From positions 1 to 33,584 of the forward strand of contig JADGEF010000030.1 in NCBI GenBank assembly GCA_016744515.1: a stretch of 33,584 nt of DNA, read 5' to 3'. This DNA comes from Marinifilaceae bacterium (GTDB lineage Bacteria > Bacteroidota > Bacteroidia > Bacteroidales > Marinifilaceae). The notes below the pieces were generated by a model. That model did no database searches and had not been told where the DNA came from. It worked only from the letters and a program-made list of their open reading frames with translations. The position numbers and the translations under genes were made by a program. Every line of letters begins with the position of its first letter. Within the stretch, counting starts at the first letter, position 1. Shown here piece after piece: positions 1 to 8,264 of the stretch.

Positions 1-739
1 CAAAAACTTTTTTCAGAATAGAACTAACACGTTTCATCGGATCTTTTCTAATCTTTAATTCTTCTTCGGCTACTTTTATAAACAGAGCATCAAGAGCTTT
101 GTTGGTAACATATTCATCAAGCTGAGAATTTACAGCTTCCATATCGGCTAATTGTCCTATAAAACTACTAGCTACTTGATTGTAAGACCTTGTGAGTAAA
201 TTCCACGATTCGTTGGTTGATAAATTAGCAATCAGTTTTTTATCAAGAGAGCTTTTTACTTTTGGTAAGAAGAGTTCTTTTAGTTTGGTATAACTTTTAT
301 TTTTCAGATAAATGCTTGCTGCATTTTTATCACCCTTTAAAATACCAAAAGCATCCTGTATAGTCATCTCAGTTATTGCTGATGCAAATATAGGAGCGGC
401 TTCAATAATGGCATCCTCTGCTGCTCGGTTTAGTCGGAGAACAACTTTATCAATCATATCTTTTCCGCCAGGAATCTTCTTGATGTTCTTACTTATGGTT
501 TGAGCCTCGGGAGGGAGTAATATTTTAACAAGCTCATCTTTATAAAAGCCATCTTTTATCGATAAAACTTGAGATGCGTGTTTGCTTCCCAATTGTAAGG
601 CTTCTTTCAGCCCTTGCGATACATCGAAAGAAGTTAGAGGTTTGTTTTGTTCTACGCTATATTCATTAACTATGGTTTGTAATTCGGCGCACGATGTTAG
701 GTATAGAACACTTAGTAGAAGTATCGATTTTTTGAGCAT
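1..739 (-). CDS. DUF4197 family lipoprotein, 3' end cut by window edge
   Basis: Translating the minus strand from the ATG at 739-737 gives an open frame of 246 codons that runs off the left edge, so the C-terminus is missing. The protein begins with a short lipoprotein signal (MLKKSILLLSVLYLTSC) with lipobox LTSC and Cys17 as the probable lipidated residue, so it should be anchored in the periplasmic side of the envelope. The body resembles the DUF4197 family found across Bacteroidota: an early 'SQGLKEALQLG' segment, a central 'DAFGILKGDKNAAS' motif and a C-terminal 'ALDALF' helix with 'DPMKRVSSILKKVF' at the cut. These match my memory of the family; the function is unknown. No in-frame stop occurs. 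I see no TAnnTTTG box directly upstream. Confidence 0.85.
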   Translation of the reverse strand, partial: MLKKSILLLSVLYLTSCAELQTIVNEYSVEQNKPLTSFDVSQGLKEALQLGSKHASQVLSIKDGFYKDELVKILLPPEAQTISKNIKKIPGGKDMIDKVVLRLNRAAEDAIIEAAPIFASAITEMTIQDAFGILKGDKNAASIYLKNKSYTKLKELFLPKVKSSLDKKLIANLSTNESWNLLTRSYNQVASSFIGQLADMEAVNSQLDEYVTNKALDALFIKVAEEELKIRKDPMKRVSSILKKVF

Positions 740-794
740 TGCTAGTTTAGATTAATTTGTAATTTTTGCAATTTATGAAAAGATCAGCACTCCT

Positions 795-831
795 AAAAAA
801 GAAGAGGAGCAAAACCCTAAGGTTTCACTCC
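795..831 (-). terminator. Rho-independent terminator after the TonB receptor gene
   Basis: Read on the minus strand, GGAGTGAAACC and GGTTTTGCTCC form an 11-bp stem (two G-U pairs) around a TTAG loop at 831-806. A T-rich tail (TCTTCTTTTTT, 805-795) follows. On the plus strand the two G-U positions become A-C mismatches, so the element works in the minus direction. It lies about 160 bases after the stop of the TonB receptor and ahead of the DUF4197 lipoprotein gene, so the two are probably separate transcripts. Confidence 0.7.
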
Positions 832-987
832 GCTAAAAATTATTAACCTTCTGATCGTTTGAGAATCAGCCTAAATCTTATCTCTTAAAGATAGAATAAA
901 ATTTCGTTATTCACTTTTATTTCTTCATAAAAAAAACAAATGTTCGATTTTAACCGATAGAATCACTTATATTCTTGAATGAACTCC

Positions 988-3426
988 TTACAGTAAGTTT
1001 CCTAATTTTATCCCGAAGTAAATGGTGTGAGGGTTAAGTGGTCCATAAACCCAACTAGCATCTCGGTAGGCACCTTTATCAAAGTCATTCTGAAAAGAGT
1101 TGAAGATATTCTTCATACCCAAATCGAATTCGAGTTTTACATTTCCACCTAAATCGAAATGATATGCCAAGTTGATGCCCATATCCATAAACTCACCACT
1201 TTTTACAAGTTGATCGCCTATTGCTACACCATTGGCATCTTTATCTACACCAAAGTGAATCATATCCATAGAACCGGAATAGCTTCCAGAAAGAGTAGTA
1301 GTGAATTCGTGAAGCGGTTTCCAGTTCATTGCGAAGTAACCGTAATTATTAGGTGTTCTCAACATTTTATCTGTTTTGATTTCCGTTAAGTCACCTTGTT
1401 CTATTTCTTCTTTGTATTCACTGGTTTGTAGTGTCATTCCCATTTGGAAATCGAGTTTGTACGATGGAGCAATTTTAAATTCTAAGTTTACCCCTTTTAC
1501 AATGGCTCCCTTTGAGTTCTTACGATAAGCTACTAGGTTTCCATCTTCGTCGTTAGTGCTGTATTCGTTAACAAATGAATTATTCAAATCGGTATAAAAA
1601 CCTTCTGCTAAAAAGTAGGTTTGTACTTTCCCAAAGCTTTTATCTACGTCGTACGAAATGGTATATGAGTTTGACGATTCTTCTTTCAGATTTTTTGATA
1701 ATTTGTGAATGACACGGCGTGCTGCCGAAGCTTCAATATGTAAGTCTTCGTCGAAAATTTGTGGAGCTCTAAAGCCTTTAGCATAGCTCAAACGTAATTG
1801 CATGGCATCGTCTAATTTGAACAAGACGTTTGCTCTTGGACTGATAACGGTATTGTTGATCTCAGAATTATCAACGCTATTTTTAATTTTGTAAGAGTCC
1901 ATTCTTGCACCTAAAAGGAATGTGGCAAAACCTAAGTCCCATTTACTTTGAGCATATGCACCAATTGTATTTGAACTTTGGTTAGCAATAATGGTTGTAG
2001 GAACTATTTTCTTTTCTTCGTAGTCCATATAAGCTAGTTTTTTATCCTTTAGCTTATTGTATACATTTTCAATACCCAACGTGAAATCAGCAGGAGCGAA
2101 AAGGAACCTATCAGAATGAGAGAAGAATTGTATACCTGTTGAAATTGCTAAATCTTCGGTTCCACCATAAGAACTGTTATCGAATATTGGTTTTGGTAGG
2201 TCGATTCCATCATCACCTTTTAATGTAGCTGCGCCATAATAAGAATCTCTATCGATATGTTGAGCCGATGCATAAACAGAAAGTTTACTGTTTCTTTCTT
2301 TTGAGAAGAACTGATCTAATGTGATGCTTCCTGAGTTGATATTGTGTTCTATTTGTTCAGCAATTAAAGACATGTGAGCAGGTAAATCCAACTGATCACC
2401 ACCACGACGATATTCATCAACAACATGGTATTCCATACTTAGTTTAGATAAATCGCTTAAGCGATGAAAGGCATTAAAACCTGCACTTAAGTTTTTAAGT
2501 TCTACAATATCAGAGAAGCCATCCTTATTAGCATCCCATGCTTCTTTATTACGTTTCATCCCAAATAGGAAGATTCCAGATTTGTTGTCGTCAGAAACAA
2601 TTGAAGCATTAAAGTCAACCATGACATCACCAGCAGGTTTATCGCTAGCACTAACTCCTGTTCCAACACTACTATATTTGGCACCAACTTTAAACGAGTT
2701 ACTTACAGGGTCTTTTGTGATGACATTAATAGTACCCGCAATAGCATTACCACCGAAAAGAGCAGAACCACCACCACGTACAACTTCAATACGTTGAATC
2801 ATACTTGGTGGAATGTGTTCCAAACCATAAACACCAGCTAATCCACTAAATATAGGACGAGAATTAATTAGAATTTGAGTATACGGACCTTCAAGTCCGT
2901 TCATTCTAACCTGAGAAAAACCACAATTGTTGCAATCATTCTCAACACGCAAGCCTGGTGAAAACATTAAGCCATCAGCCATGGTTGAAGCAGCCGTATT
3001 TTCAAGAAGTTTTGTGCCGATTGAGTTAACGACTACTGGTGCGTCTTTTCTCGAAATTTGATTTCTATCAGCAGTAACCACAACTTGATCGAGACCAATA
3101 AAGTCTTCGTTCATTTTAAATGTAAGTATATTAGGCTGACCCAGTTTTACATCGTAATGTTTCATGTCCGCACGATAGCCAACACAGCTTGCAATAATAT
3201 GACAATGCCCAGCGGGAACATTCGTGATTTCAAATTCTCCTTCGAAATTGGTAACAGCTCCAATTGACGTGCCTTCTAAGGCTACACTAGCGAAGGATAC
3301 AGGTTCATTGCTGGAAATGTCTACAACTTTCCCTTTTATTGTTGTTGTATTGTTTTTTGCAGATGCAATAAGAGATAAGGATGCTATTAAGAAAAAGCTT
3401 AGGCCTAGTTTAGCGATAAGTTTCAT
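988..3426 (-). CDS. TonB-dependent outer-membrane receptor (candidate metal or heme uptake)
   Basis: Outer-membrane receptor of 812 aa that should import a ligand using TonB/ExbBD energy. In order: signal peptide with probable cleavage at ASA-KN (residues 21-25); a carboxypeptidase-regulatory-like beta domain (about 29-108), typical of Bacteroidota receptors; a TonB-box-like VVVTA (115-119); a plug domain (about 125-238, with 'VEVVRGGGSALFGGNAIAG'); then a beta-barrel to the C-terminus ending in an aromatic-containing strand. The plug has C165-NN-C168, and the barrel has a FRAP motif (552-555) in 'YAKGFRAPQIFDEDLHI', a motif known from heme receptors; the partner NPNL motif is not evident. 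The upstream gene on the same strand encodes a His/Cys-rich membrane protein, favouring a metal or heme substrate. The family call is secure; the substrate is inference. Confidence 0.93.
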   Translation of the reverse strand: MKLIAKLGLSFFLIASLSLIASAKNNTTTIKGKVVDISSNEPVSFASVALEGTSIGAVTNFEGEFEITNVPAGHCHIIASCVGYRADMKHYDVKLGQPNILTFKMNEDFIGLDQVVVTADRNQISRKDAPVVVNSIGTKLLENTAASTMADGLMFSPGLRVENDCNNCGFSQVRMNGLEGPYTQILINSRPIFSGLAGVYGLEHIPPSMIQRIEVVRGGGSALFGGNAIAGTINVITKDPVSNSFKVGAKYSSVGTGVSASDKPAGDVMVDFNASIVSDDNKSGIFLFGMKRNKEAWDANKDGFSDIVELKNLSAGFNAFHRLSDLSKLSMEYHVVDEYRRGGDQLDLPAHMSLIAEQIEHNINSGSITLDQFFSKERNSKLSVYASAQHIDRDSYYGAATLKGDDGIDLPKPIFDNSSYGGTEDLAISTGIQFFSHSDRFLFAPADFTLGIENVYNKLKDKKLAYMDYEEKKIVPTTIIANQSSNTIGAYAQSKWDLGFATFLLGARMDSYKIKNSVDNSEINNTVISPRANVLFKLDDAMQLRLSYAKGFRAPQIFDEDLHIEASAARRVIHKLSKNLKEESSNSYTISYDVDKSFGKVQTYFLAEGFYTDLNNSFVNEYSTNDEDGNLVAYRKNSKGAIVKGVNLEFKIAPSYKLDFQMGMTLQTSEYKEEIEQGDLTEIKTDKMLRTPNNYGYFAMNWKPLHEFTTTLSGSYSGSMDMIHFGVDKDANGVAIGDQLVKSGEFMDMGINLAYHFDLGGNVKLEFDLGMKNIFNSFQNDFDKGAYRDASWVYGPLNPHTIYFGIKLGNLL

Positions 3427-3701
3427 TTATATTTTTTTATTTGAGTAAGTGTGAAAAAAGCCCAACCAAATGAATATGGATAAACTGATCGAACATGATC
3501 TGAATACCCCTACTAATTGTGACTTTGAAGACCAAATTGTATGGTCGAAATCTAAAACGGTGTTGAATGTTGGTTTGTAGATCTAGATTCTAATCTGAAT
3601 CAGAACCTATTATTCTACTTGCATTTAGAGTCTAAAAAAAGACCATAATTATACATGTGAAATAATAATCCGATAAGGAGGAATCTGAATAAACAAGAAG
3701 A
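3427..3701. other. Intergenic stretch between His-rich protein and TonB receptor genes
   Basis: A 275-base gap between two same-strand genes, too long for a tight operon. I found no TAnnTTTG promoter box on the minus strand here and no T-tailed terminator hairpin. A small inverted repeat (GATTC-N6-GAATC) lies near 3585-3600. No Fur-like palindrome was recognised. The gap may hold an unrecognised promoter or regulatory leader for the receptor. Confidence 0.4.
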
Positions 3702-4067
3702 TTAGGACAGTAAAGGAGGAGGTCTATTATATAAGAGACTAGCTGTATAGCCAAATTTTACTTGTAGGGTTTCAAACTGAACTAGTCTTAATTGTTTTGC
3801 AAAAATCAAGCTAAGAAATAGAGCTGTGATTGCAATAAATATTAAACTGGTCAAGTGATGAATCGAAAAACAGTCATTACAAGTATGAGAATGGGAAGTG
3901 CCTTTTTGAGTTCCGCTATCTTGCATAGGGTGAGCATGAACAAAAGAATTACCATTCGCCTGTTTGTGGATATGCAGATTGAAAATAGCATTCCCAGTCA
4001 ATGCAAGCATTGCAGGAAGTAGTATTATCAGTACAGCAATTTTTATCTTTCTAAAGAATTCCATCAA
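3702..4067 (-). CDS. Small His/Cys-rich membrane protein, possible metal-binding
   Basis: A 121-aa protein with hydrophobic segments at about 8-28 and 72-91. The region between them is loaded with possible metal ligands: H32, H34, H44, H46, H59, H61, C63, C66, H70 and H71, including HIH, HAH and HSHTCNDC clusters. It ends with RPPPLLS, reminiscent of the RxPP tails of small DUF2946-like proteins often found near metal transport genes; this likeness is tentative. The arrangement suggests a periplasmic or lumenal metal-binding loop held by two membrane spans. The TonB receptor lies downstream on the same strand, 275 bases away, and a good promoter precedes this gene. I do not recognise a named family. 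A role in metal sensing, chaperoning or uptake (Zn, Cu or Fe/heme) is inference. Confidence 0.8.
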   Translation of the reverse strand: MMEFFRKIKIAVLIILLPAMLALTGNAIFNLHIHKQANGNSFVHAHPMQDSGTQKGTSHSHTCNDCFSIHHLTSLIFIAITALFLSLIFAKQLRLVQFETLQVKFGYTASLLYNRPPPLLS

Positions 4068-4090
4068 ACATTATAAATTTTTCAATAGTG

Positions 4091-4121
4091 CAAACATATA
4101 TGCTTTCACATTCTCTTACAA
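4091..4121 (-). promoter_or_regulatory. Bacteroidota-type promoter for the His-rich protein gene
   Basis: On the minus strand TTG (4121-4119) is followed after 20 bases by TATGTTTG (4098-4091), an exact fit to the Bacteroidota -33/-7 pattern TTG-N19-21-TAnnTTTG. Transcription would start near 4084, giving a leader of under 20 bases to the ATG at 4067. It supports the gene being real. Confidence 0.65.
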
Positions 4122-4220
4122 TACCTACATCCTATGATATTCATGAAAATGTTTTTAAACATCAATTTAGACTTCTGTTTTTATTTGGAATAGCTTCACT
4201 TATAAATTGCTTAATTCTTT

Positions 4221-4228
4221 TAACTTTG
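4221..4228 (+). promoter_or_regulatory. Candidate -7 box for the M23 peptidase-dxr-rseP run
   Basis: TAACTTTG matches the -7 consensus TAnnTTTG; no clear TTG is found 19-22 bases upstream, so the call is weak. A start of transcription near 4235 would lie downstream of the first possible start codon of the frame (4207) and so favours the ATG at 4285 as the true start. Confidence 0.35.
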
Positions 4229-4284
4229 CCAATCAAGTTTTGACAGAGTATATTGGTGTATTAGTCAATCAAATTAATATAAGT

Positions 4285-5157
4285 ATGGCTGAAGAAAAAG
4301 ATAAAAAAGCGATCATAAAGAAACTTCGAAATAAGTATCGTTTAACTGTTTCAAACGAAAGTACTTTCGAGGAGGCCTTATCTTTTCGTCTTTCTAGATT
4401 AAATGTATTTACTGTTGCAGGTATATCTTTAATTGTTTTGATTGCTCTTATTACTATTCTTATTGCTTTTACACCATTACGAGAATATATTCCTGGTTAC
4501 CCTGATGGTAAGATGCGTCGAAGTATTGAGCAAAATATGAAGTCGGTTGATTCATTAACGACAGAGTTGGAGAAACGTGATCGGTTTTTTCAGGGAATAA
4601 AGAATGTTATCTCAGGTAATGATTTTGAGAACATCGTTCAAAGCAAAGCCGATTCTATTGTCGATCCTAAATATAAAGGATTACAGTTCACTCAGTCTGA
4701 GAATGATTCTATTTTCAGAAAAGAGCATGAAGCTGAAGAAAAATTTAATTTGACCATTTCTGGAGAAAATAAAGCAAGAGGTATTTCGAGCATTCATTTC
4801 TTTACACCTATGAAAGGGATGATTTCAAATCCATATGATGGGCAATCGGGGCATTATGGCGTTGATGTAGTAGGACCTAAGAATGAAAGAATATCAGCAG
4901 TTTTAGATGGTACAGTTATTTTTGCAGAGTGGACTTTGAATACAGGTTATGTTATTCAAATTCAGCACGGTAACGATTTGGTGTCAATTTATAAGCACAA
5001 TCAAGAGTTATTGAAGAAGCCAGGAGAGTTTGTTAGAGCAGGTGAAGCTATTGCAATTCTAGGAAATTCAGGTGAGTTGACTTCCGGTCCTCATTTGCAT
5101 TTTGAATTGTGGAATAATGGTAAAGCTTTAAATCCTGAAAGTTATATTAAGTTTTAA
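4285..5157 (+). CDS. M23 family peptidoglycan metallopeptidase, membrane-anchored
   Basis: A 290-aa LytM/M23-type zinc endopeptidase expected to cut peptide cross-bridges in peptidoglycan. An N-terminal cytoplasmic stretch (1-40) leads into one membrane span (about 42-63), then a coiled-coil-like periplasmic linker, then the catalytic domain (about 168-290). The zinc site is complete: HxxxD at H190/D194 and HLH at H270/H272, with H238 in 'IYKHNQ'. It should therefore be an active enzyme, unlike the degenerate EnvC/NlpD-type activators. I start at the ATG at 4285 (MAEEKDKKAI); the frame is open to 4207, but those 26 residues look unlike coding sequence. dxr follows after 54 bases, an order I recall from other Bacteroidota. 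Confidence 0.9.
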   Translation: MAEEKDKKAIIKKLRNKYRLTVSNESTFEEALSFRLSRLNVFTVAGISLIVLIALITILIAFTPLREYIPGYPDGKMRRSIEQNMKSVDSLTTELEKRDRFFQGIKNVISGNDFENIVQSKADSIVDPKYKGLQFTQSENDSIFRKEHEAEEKFNLTISGENKARGISSIHFFTPMKGMISNPYDGQSGHYGVDVVGPKNERISAVLDGTVIFAEWTLNTGYVIQIQHGNDLVSIYKHNQELLKKPGEFVRAGEAIAILGNSGELTSGPHLHFELWNNGKALNPESYIKF

Positions 5158-5211
5158 AATCTTGTCTGAAATCTATTGATAGGATAAGCCAAATAAAAAT
5201 CAAGGGACTAA

Positions 5212-6360
5212 ATGAGTAAACATATTGCAATCTTAGGATCTACGGGTTCTATTGGAACGCAAACTTTAGAGGTAGTTGATGCAAATCCAGAATTGTTTGT
5301 TGTAGATGTTTTAACAGCAAACACGAATGTGGACTTGTTGGTTGCCCAAGCAAAAAAACATCAGCCCAATGTGGTTGTAATTGCACGAGAGGATAAATAT
5401 CAATGTCTGTCAGAAGCTTTAAAGGATGAGGATATTAAAGTTTATGCAGGTAGCGATGCGATTGCACAAGTTGTTGGCATGTCGTCAATCGATGTAGTCG
5501 TTACGGCTATGGTTGGTTATTCCGGATTGTTACCGACTATAAAAGCCATTGAAGCTAAAAAGAATATTGCTCTTGCTAATAAAGAAACGCTTGTAGTTGC
5601 AGGCGAAATCATCCAAAAATTGGCACTTGAAAATGGGGTTAGTATTTACCCCGTTGATTCGGAGCATTCTGCAATATTTCAGTGTTTAATTGGTGAATTT
5701 GAAAATCCTGTTGAGAAAATTTACTTGACAGCATCAGGTGGACCTTTTAGAGGGAGAGATAGAAAGTTTCTTGAAACGGTTACTTCTAAACAAGCCTTAA
5801 AACATCCAAATTGGGATATGGGTGCTAAGATTACCATTGATTCTGCCAGTATGATGAATAAGGGCTTTGAAGTAATTGAGGCTAAGTGGTTATTTGATCT
5901 TAAGCCAGAACAAGTTGATGTAATTGTTCATCCACAATCAATCGTTCATTCATTGGTTCAATTCGAAGATGCTTCAATGAAAGCTCAAATGGGCTTGCCA
6001 GATATGAAACTACCAATTCAGTTTGCATTAACCTATCCTAAGCGTCTGAAAACAAGCTTTGAAAGATTTAATTTCCTTGATTACCCAAATTTCACCTTTG
6101 AGCCAGCTGACACGAAGAATTTTAGAAACCTAGCTCTTGCTTATGAAGCAATGAACAAAGGTGGAAACATGCCTTGTATCATTAATGCAGCAAATGAAGT
6201 TATGGTAGAAGCATTTTTGAAAGATCAAGTCGGTTTTTTACAAATGAGTGACATTATTGAAACTTGTATGCAGAAAGCGAGTTTTATATCTCGTCCAGTT
6301 TATGAGGATTATGTTGCTAGTGACACTGAAGTAAGACAATTAGCAGCCTCTTTGTTATAA
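5212..6360 (+). CDS. dxr: 1-deoxy-D-xylulose 5-phosphate reductoisomerase
   Basis: Dxr (IspC) converts 1-deoxy-D-xylulose 5-phosphate to 2-C-methyl-D-erythritol 4-phosphate with NADPH, the committed step of the MEP isoprenoid pathway, in the cytoplasm. The 382-aa protein is full length. Visible marks are the NADPH-binding GSTGSIG loop (9-15), LANKETLV with K124, the metal ligands D149 and E151 in PVDSEHSAIFQ plus E220, the flexible catalytic loop HPNWDMG (198-204) and the late NAANEV motif. It lies between the M23 peptidase and rseP, all on the plus strand with gaps of 54 and 82 bases and no terminator between, consistent with one transcript. Confidence 0.98.
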   Translation: MSKHIAILGSTGSIGTQTLEVVDANPELFVVDVLTANTNVDLLVAQAKKHQPNVVVIAREDKYQCLSEALKDEDIKVYAGSDAIAQVVGMSSIDVVVTAMVGYSGLLPTIKAIEAKKNIALANKETLVVAGEIIQKLALENGVSIYPVDSEHSAIFQCLIGEFENPVEKIYLTASGGPFRGRDRKFLETVTSKQALKHPNWDMGAKITIDSASMMNKGFEVIEAKWLFDLKPEQVDVIVHPQSIVHSLVQFEDASMKAQMGLPDMKLPIQFALTYPKRLKTSFERFNFLDYPNFTFEPADTKNFRNLALAYEAMNKGGNMPCIINAANEVMVEAFLKDQVGFLQMSDIIETCMQKASFISRPVYEDYVASDTEVRQLAASLL

Positions 6361-6442
6361 AATACTTACCTTGTCGTGATTTTTAAATCAAGGATAAAAC
6401 TCAATATTGTTTTGAGCCAATTAATAAGATAATCGAAATTTA

Positions 6443-7786
6443 ATGGAAATATTAGTTAAAGTATCTCAGTTCCTTCTGAGTCTGTCTATTTTAGTGGTAT
6501 TGCACGAATTAGGACACTTCACTTTTGCAAAACTTTTTAAGACTCGTGTAGAGAAATTCTATATGTTTTTTAACCCTGGTTTTTCTCTTTTTAAATATAA
6601 AAAAGGTGATACAGAATATGGTATTGGATGGATTCCTCTTGGTGGATATGTGAAGATATCAGGAATGATTGATGAGTCGATGGATAAGGAGCAAATGGCA
6701 TTGCCACCTGAGCCTTATGAATTTCGTTCGAAACCAGCTTATCAGCGTTTATTGATTATGGTAGGTGGAGTGTTGGTGAATTTTATTTTAGCTTTTGCAA
6801 TTTATATAGCAGTTCTATTTGCTTGGGGAGATGAATACCTTCCTGCAGAGAATGTGAAGTACGGTTATGTGTGCGATTCATTGGCACAGAGTATAGGTTT
6901 GCAAAACGGGGATAAAATTCTTGAACTTGATAATCAGAAGCAGGTTAAATACACGGATATTTTAATCAATATTCTTCTGAACAATCCTAAAACCATGCAA
7001 GTTGAGCGCAATGGGAAGATGATGGATATTGCAATCCCATCAACTTTTGTTCCTGACTTGTTAGCTAGGAGTAGTAAAGGTTTTTCAATGTCTCCTGTAA
7101 TTAGACCACGAATGCCATTACACCCTTTTATTATTGGTGGTTTCTCTAAAGAATCAGCAGCTAAACAAGCTGGACTGAAAAAGAATGATGAGATACTTTT
7201 AGTGAATGGAAAAGATATCGAGTTTTTTGATGAATACCTGTCTTATCTGCAAGCTAGAAAAAATGAAACTGTTGTCCTTACAGTTAAACGCGATGGTGAA
7301 GTTCAAGAGATTTCAACGAAATTAAGTGATGAGGCTAAGTTGGGTATCGCAATGAAACCTTACAATCATTTTGAATTTGCTGCAATTGAATATAGTTTTC
7401 TAGAGGCAATTCCTGCTGGTATCAATAAAGGAGTTGATAAATTACAGTCATATTTGAAACAATTTAAACTGATTTTTTCATCAGAAACTAAAGGGTATAA
7501 GTCAATTGGTGGTTTTGGAACTATTGCGAGTATTTTCCCTGGTGTATGGGATTGGCATGCATTCTGGAACTTAACAGCTTTCTTGTCAATCATTCTAGCA
7601 ATTATGAACATTCTACCTATTCCAGCATTAGATGGTGGTCATGTCATGTTCCTGTTGTACGAGATTGTTGCCCGACGTAAGCCAGGTGAGAAGTTTATGG
7701 AATACGCACAAGTTGGAGGTATGATTCTATTATTCGGCTTGCTGATTTTTGCTAATGCAAATGATATTATAAAGGCATTCAACTAA
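6443..7786 (+). CDS. rseP: RseP/S2P family intramembrane zinc metalloprotease
   Basis: A 447-aa polytopic inner-membrane protease of the site-2 family, which cuts membrane-spanning anti-sigma factors or remnant signal peptides inside the bilayer. Zinc-binding HELGH lies at 21-25 in the first membrane span; the second catalytic motif NILPIPALDGGH ends at H400 with D397. Between them lie two PDZ-like regions (about 135-205 and 225-300). Other spans are at about 104-127, 376-394 and 424-440. The double-PDZ form is that of E. coli RseP, which works after a site-1 cut. Its natural substrate here is unknown; no sigma or anti-sigma gene is adjacent. It follows dxr on the same strand. Confidence 0.95.
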   Translation: MEILVKVSQFLLSLSILVVLHELGHFTFAKLFKTRVEKFYMFFNPGFSLFKYKKGDTEYGIGWIPLGGYVKISGMIDESMDKEQMALPPEPYEFRSKPAYQRLLIMVGGVLVNFILAFAIYIAVLFAWGDEYLPAENVKYGYVCDSLAQSIGLQNGDKILELDNQKQVKYTDILINILLNNPKTMQVERNGKMMDIAIPSTFVPDLLARSSKGFSMSPVIRPRMPLHPFIIGGFSKESAAKQAGLKKNDEILLVNGKDIEFFDEYLSYLQARKNETVVLTVKRDGEVQEISTKLSDEAKLGIAMKPYNHFEFAAIEYSFLEAIPAGINKGVDKLQSYLKQFKLIFSSETKGYKSIGGFGTIASIFPGVWDWHAFWNLTAFLSIILAIMNILPIPALDGGHVMFLLYEIVARRKPGEKFMEYAQVGGMILLFGLLIFANANDIIKAFN

Positions 7787-7817
7787 GCTTGATTGATGTG
7801 TGTTTCAGACATCTGCC

Positions 7818-7847
7818 TTGATACTTTACATGAAAATGTTATATTTG
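7818..7847 (+). promoter_or_regulatory. Bacteroidota-type promoter for tatA
   Basis: TTG (7818-7820), a 19-base spacer, then TATATTTG (7840-7847), a full match to the Bacteroidota -33/-7 consensus. Transcription would begin near 7854, about 20 bases before the tatA ATG. With the terminator right after the gene this suggests tatA is a single-gene transcript. Confidence 0.75.
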
Positions 7848-7874
7848 TGATAATTAATTCTTAAAAATAAACTT

Positions 7875-8075
7875 ATGAATCTTTTTGTAATAGCCGGAAT
7901 GGTTGGTCCATGGCAAATTGCCATCATTGTATTTGCTCTTGTACTTTTGTTTGGGGGTAAAAAAATTCCTGAATTAATGAAAGGCTTAGGTCAAGGTATG
8001 AAAGAGTTTAAAAAAGCTACTGATACCGAAGACAAAGAAAAAGATAAAGACGAAGAAGAGTCGAAAGATAAATAA
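7875..8075 (+). CDS. tatA: Twin-arginine translocase subunit TatA/TatE
   Basis: A 66-aa TatA-family protein, the pore-forming part of the Tat pathway that exports folded proteins across the inner membrane. It has the standard plan: a short N-terminus, one membrane helix (about 12-26), the FGGKKIPEL hinge (26-34), an amphipathic helix (to about 47) with '[12 protein letters not shown]', and a charged Lys/Asp/Glu-rich tail. The FGG hinge and the Pro-Glu-Leu stretch are family marks. No tatB or tatC is nearby; in Bacteroidota tatA is often separate from tatC. It has its own promoter and terminator. Confidence 0.95.
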   Translation: MNLFVIAGMVGPWQIAIIVFALVLLFGGKKIPELMKGLGQGMKEFKKATDTEDKEKDKDEEESKDK

Positions 8076-8080
8076 TATGA

Positions 8081-8107
8081 AAGCAGGTTTTACAACCTGC
8101 TTTTTTT
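8081..8107 (+). terminator. Rho-independent terminator of tatA
   Basis: AAGCAGGTT (8081-8089) and AACCTGCTT (8094-8102) form a perfect 9-bp stem with a TTAC loop, followed by Ts to 8107. It begins 5 bases after the tatA stop. Confidence 0.9.
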
Positions 8108-8264
8108 ATGTCTTAGATTTCCAAAGTTTTACAAACTCATTTAGTAGCTTTAAAGAATTGTTATAATTACGATATAATTGATTGTATTTTGGTCTAATGC
8201 AAGGATAAAATGCTTATCTTAATTCCGCCAAAATGCATGTTTACTATTGAAGCTATTTTTCCAA

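Noticed and set aside
4207-4284. N-terminal extension of the M23 peptidase frame from 4207
   Set aside because: The 26 extra residues look non-coding, the region holds a promoter-like -7 box, and the ATG at 4285 gives a normal N-terminus.
8247-8264. TTG start for the lytic transglycosylase
   Set aside because: The ATG at 8265 gives a standard signal sequence; the extra six residues have no support.
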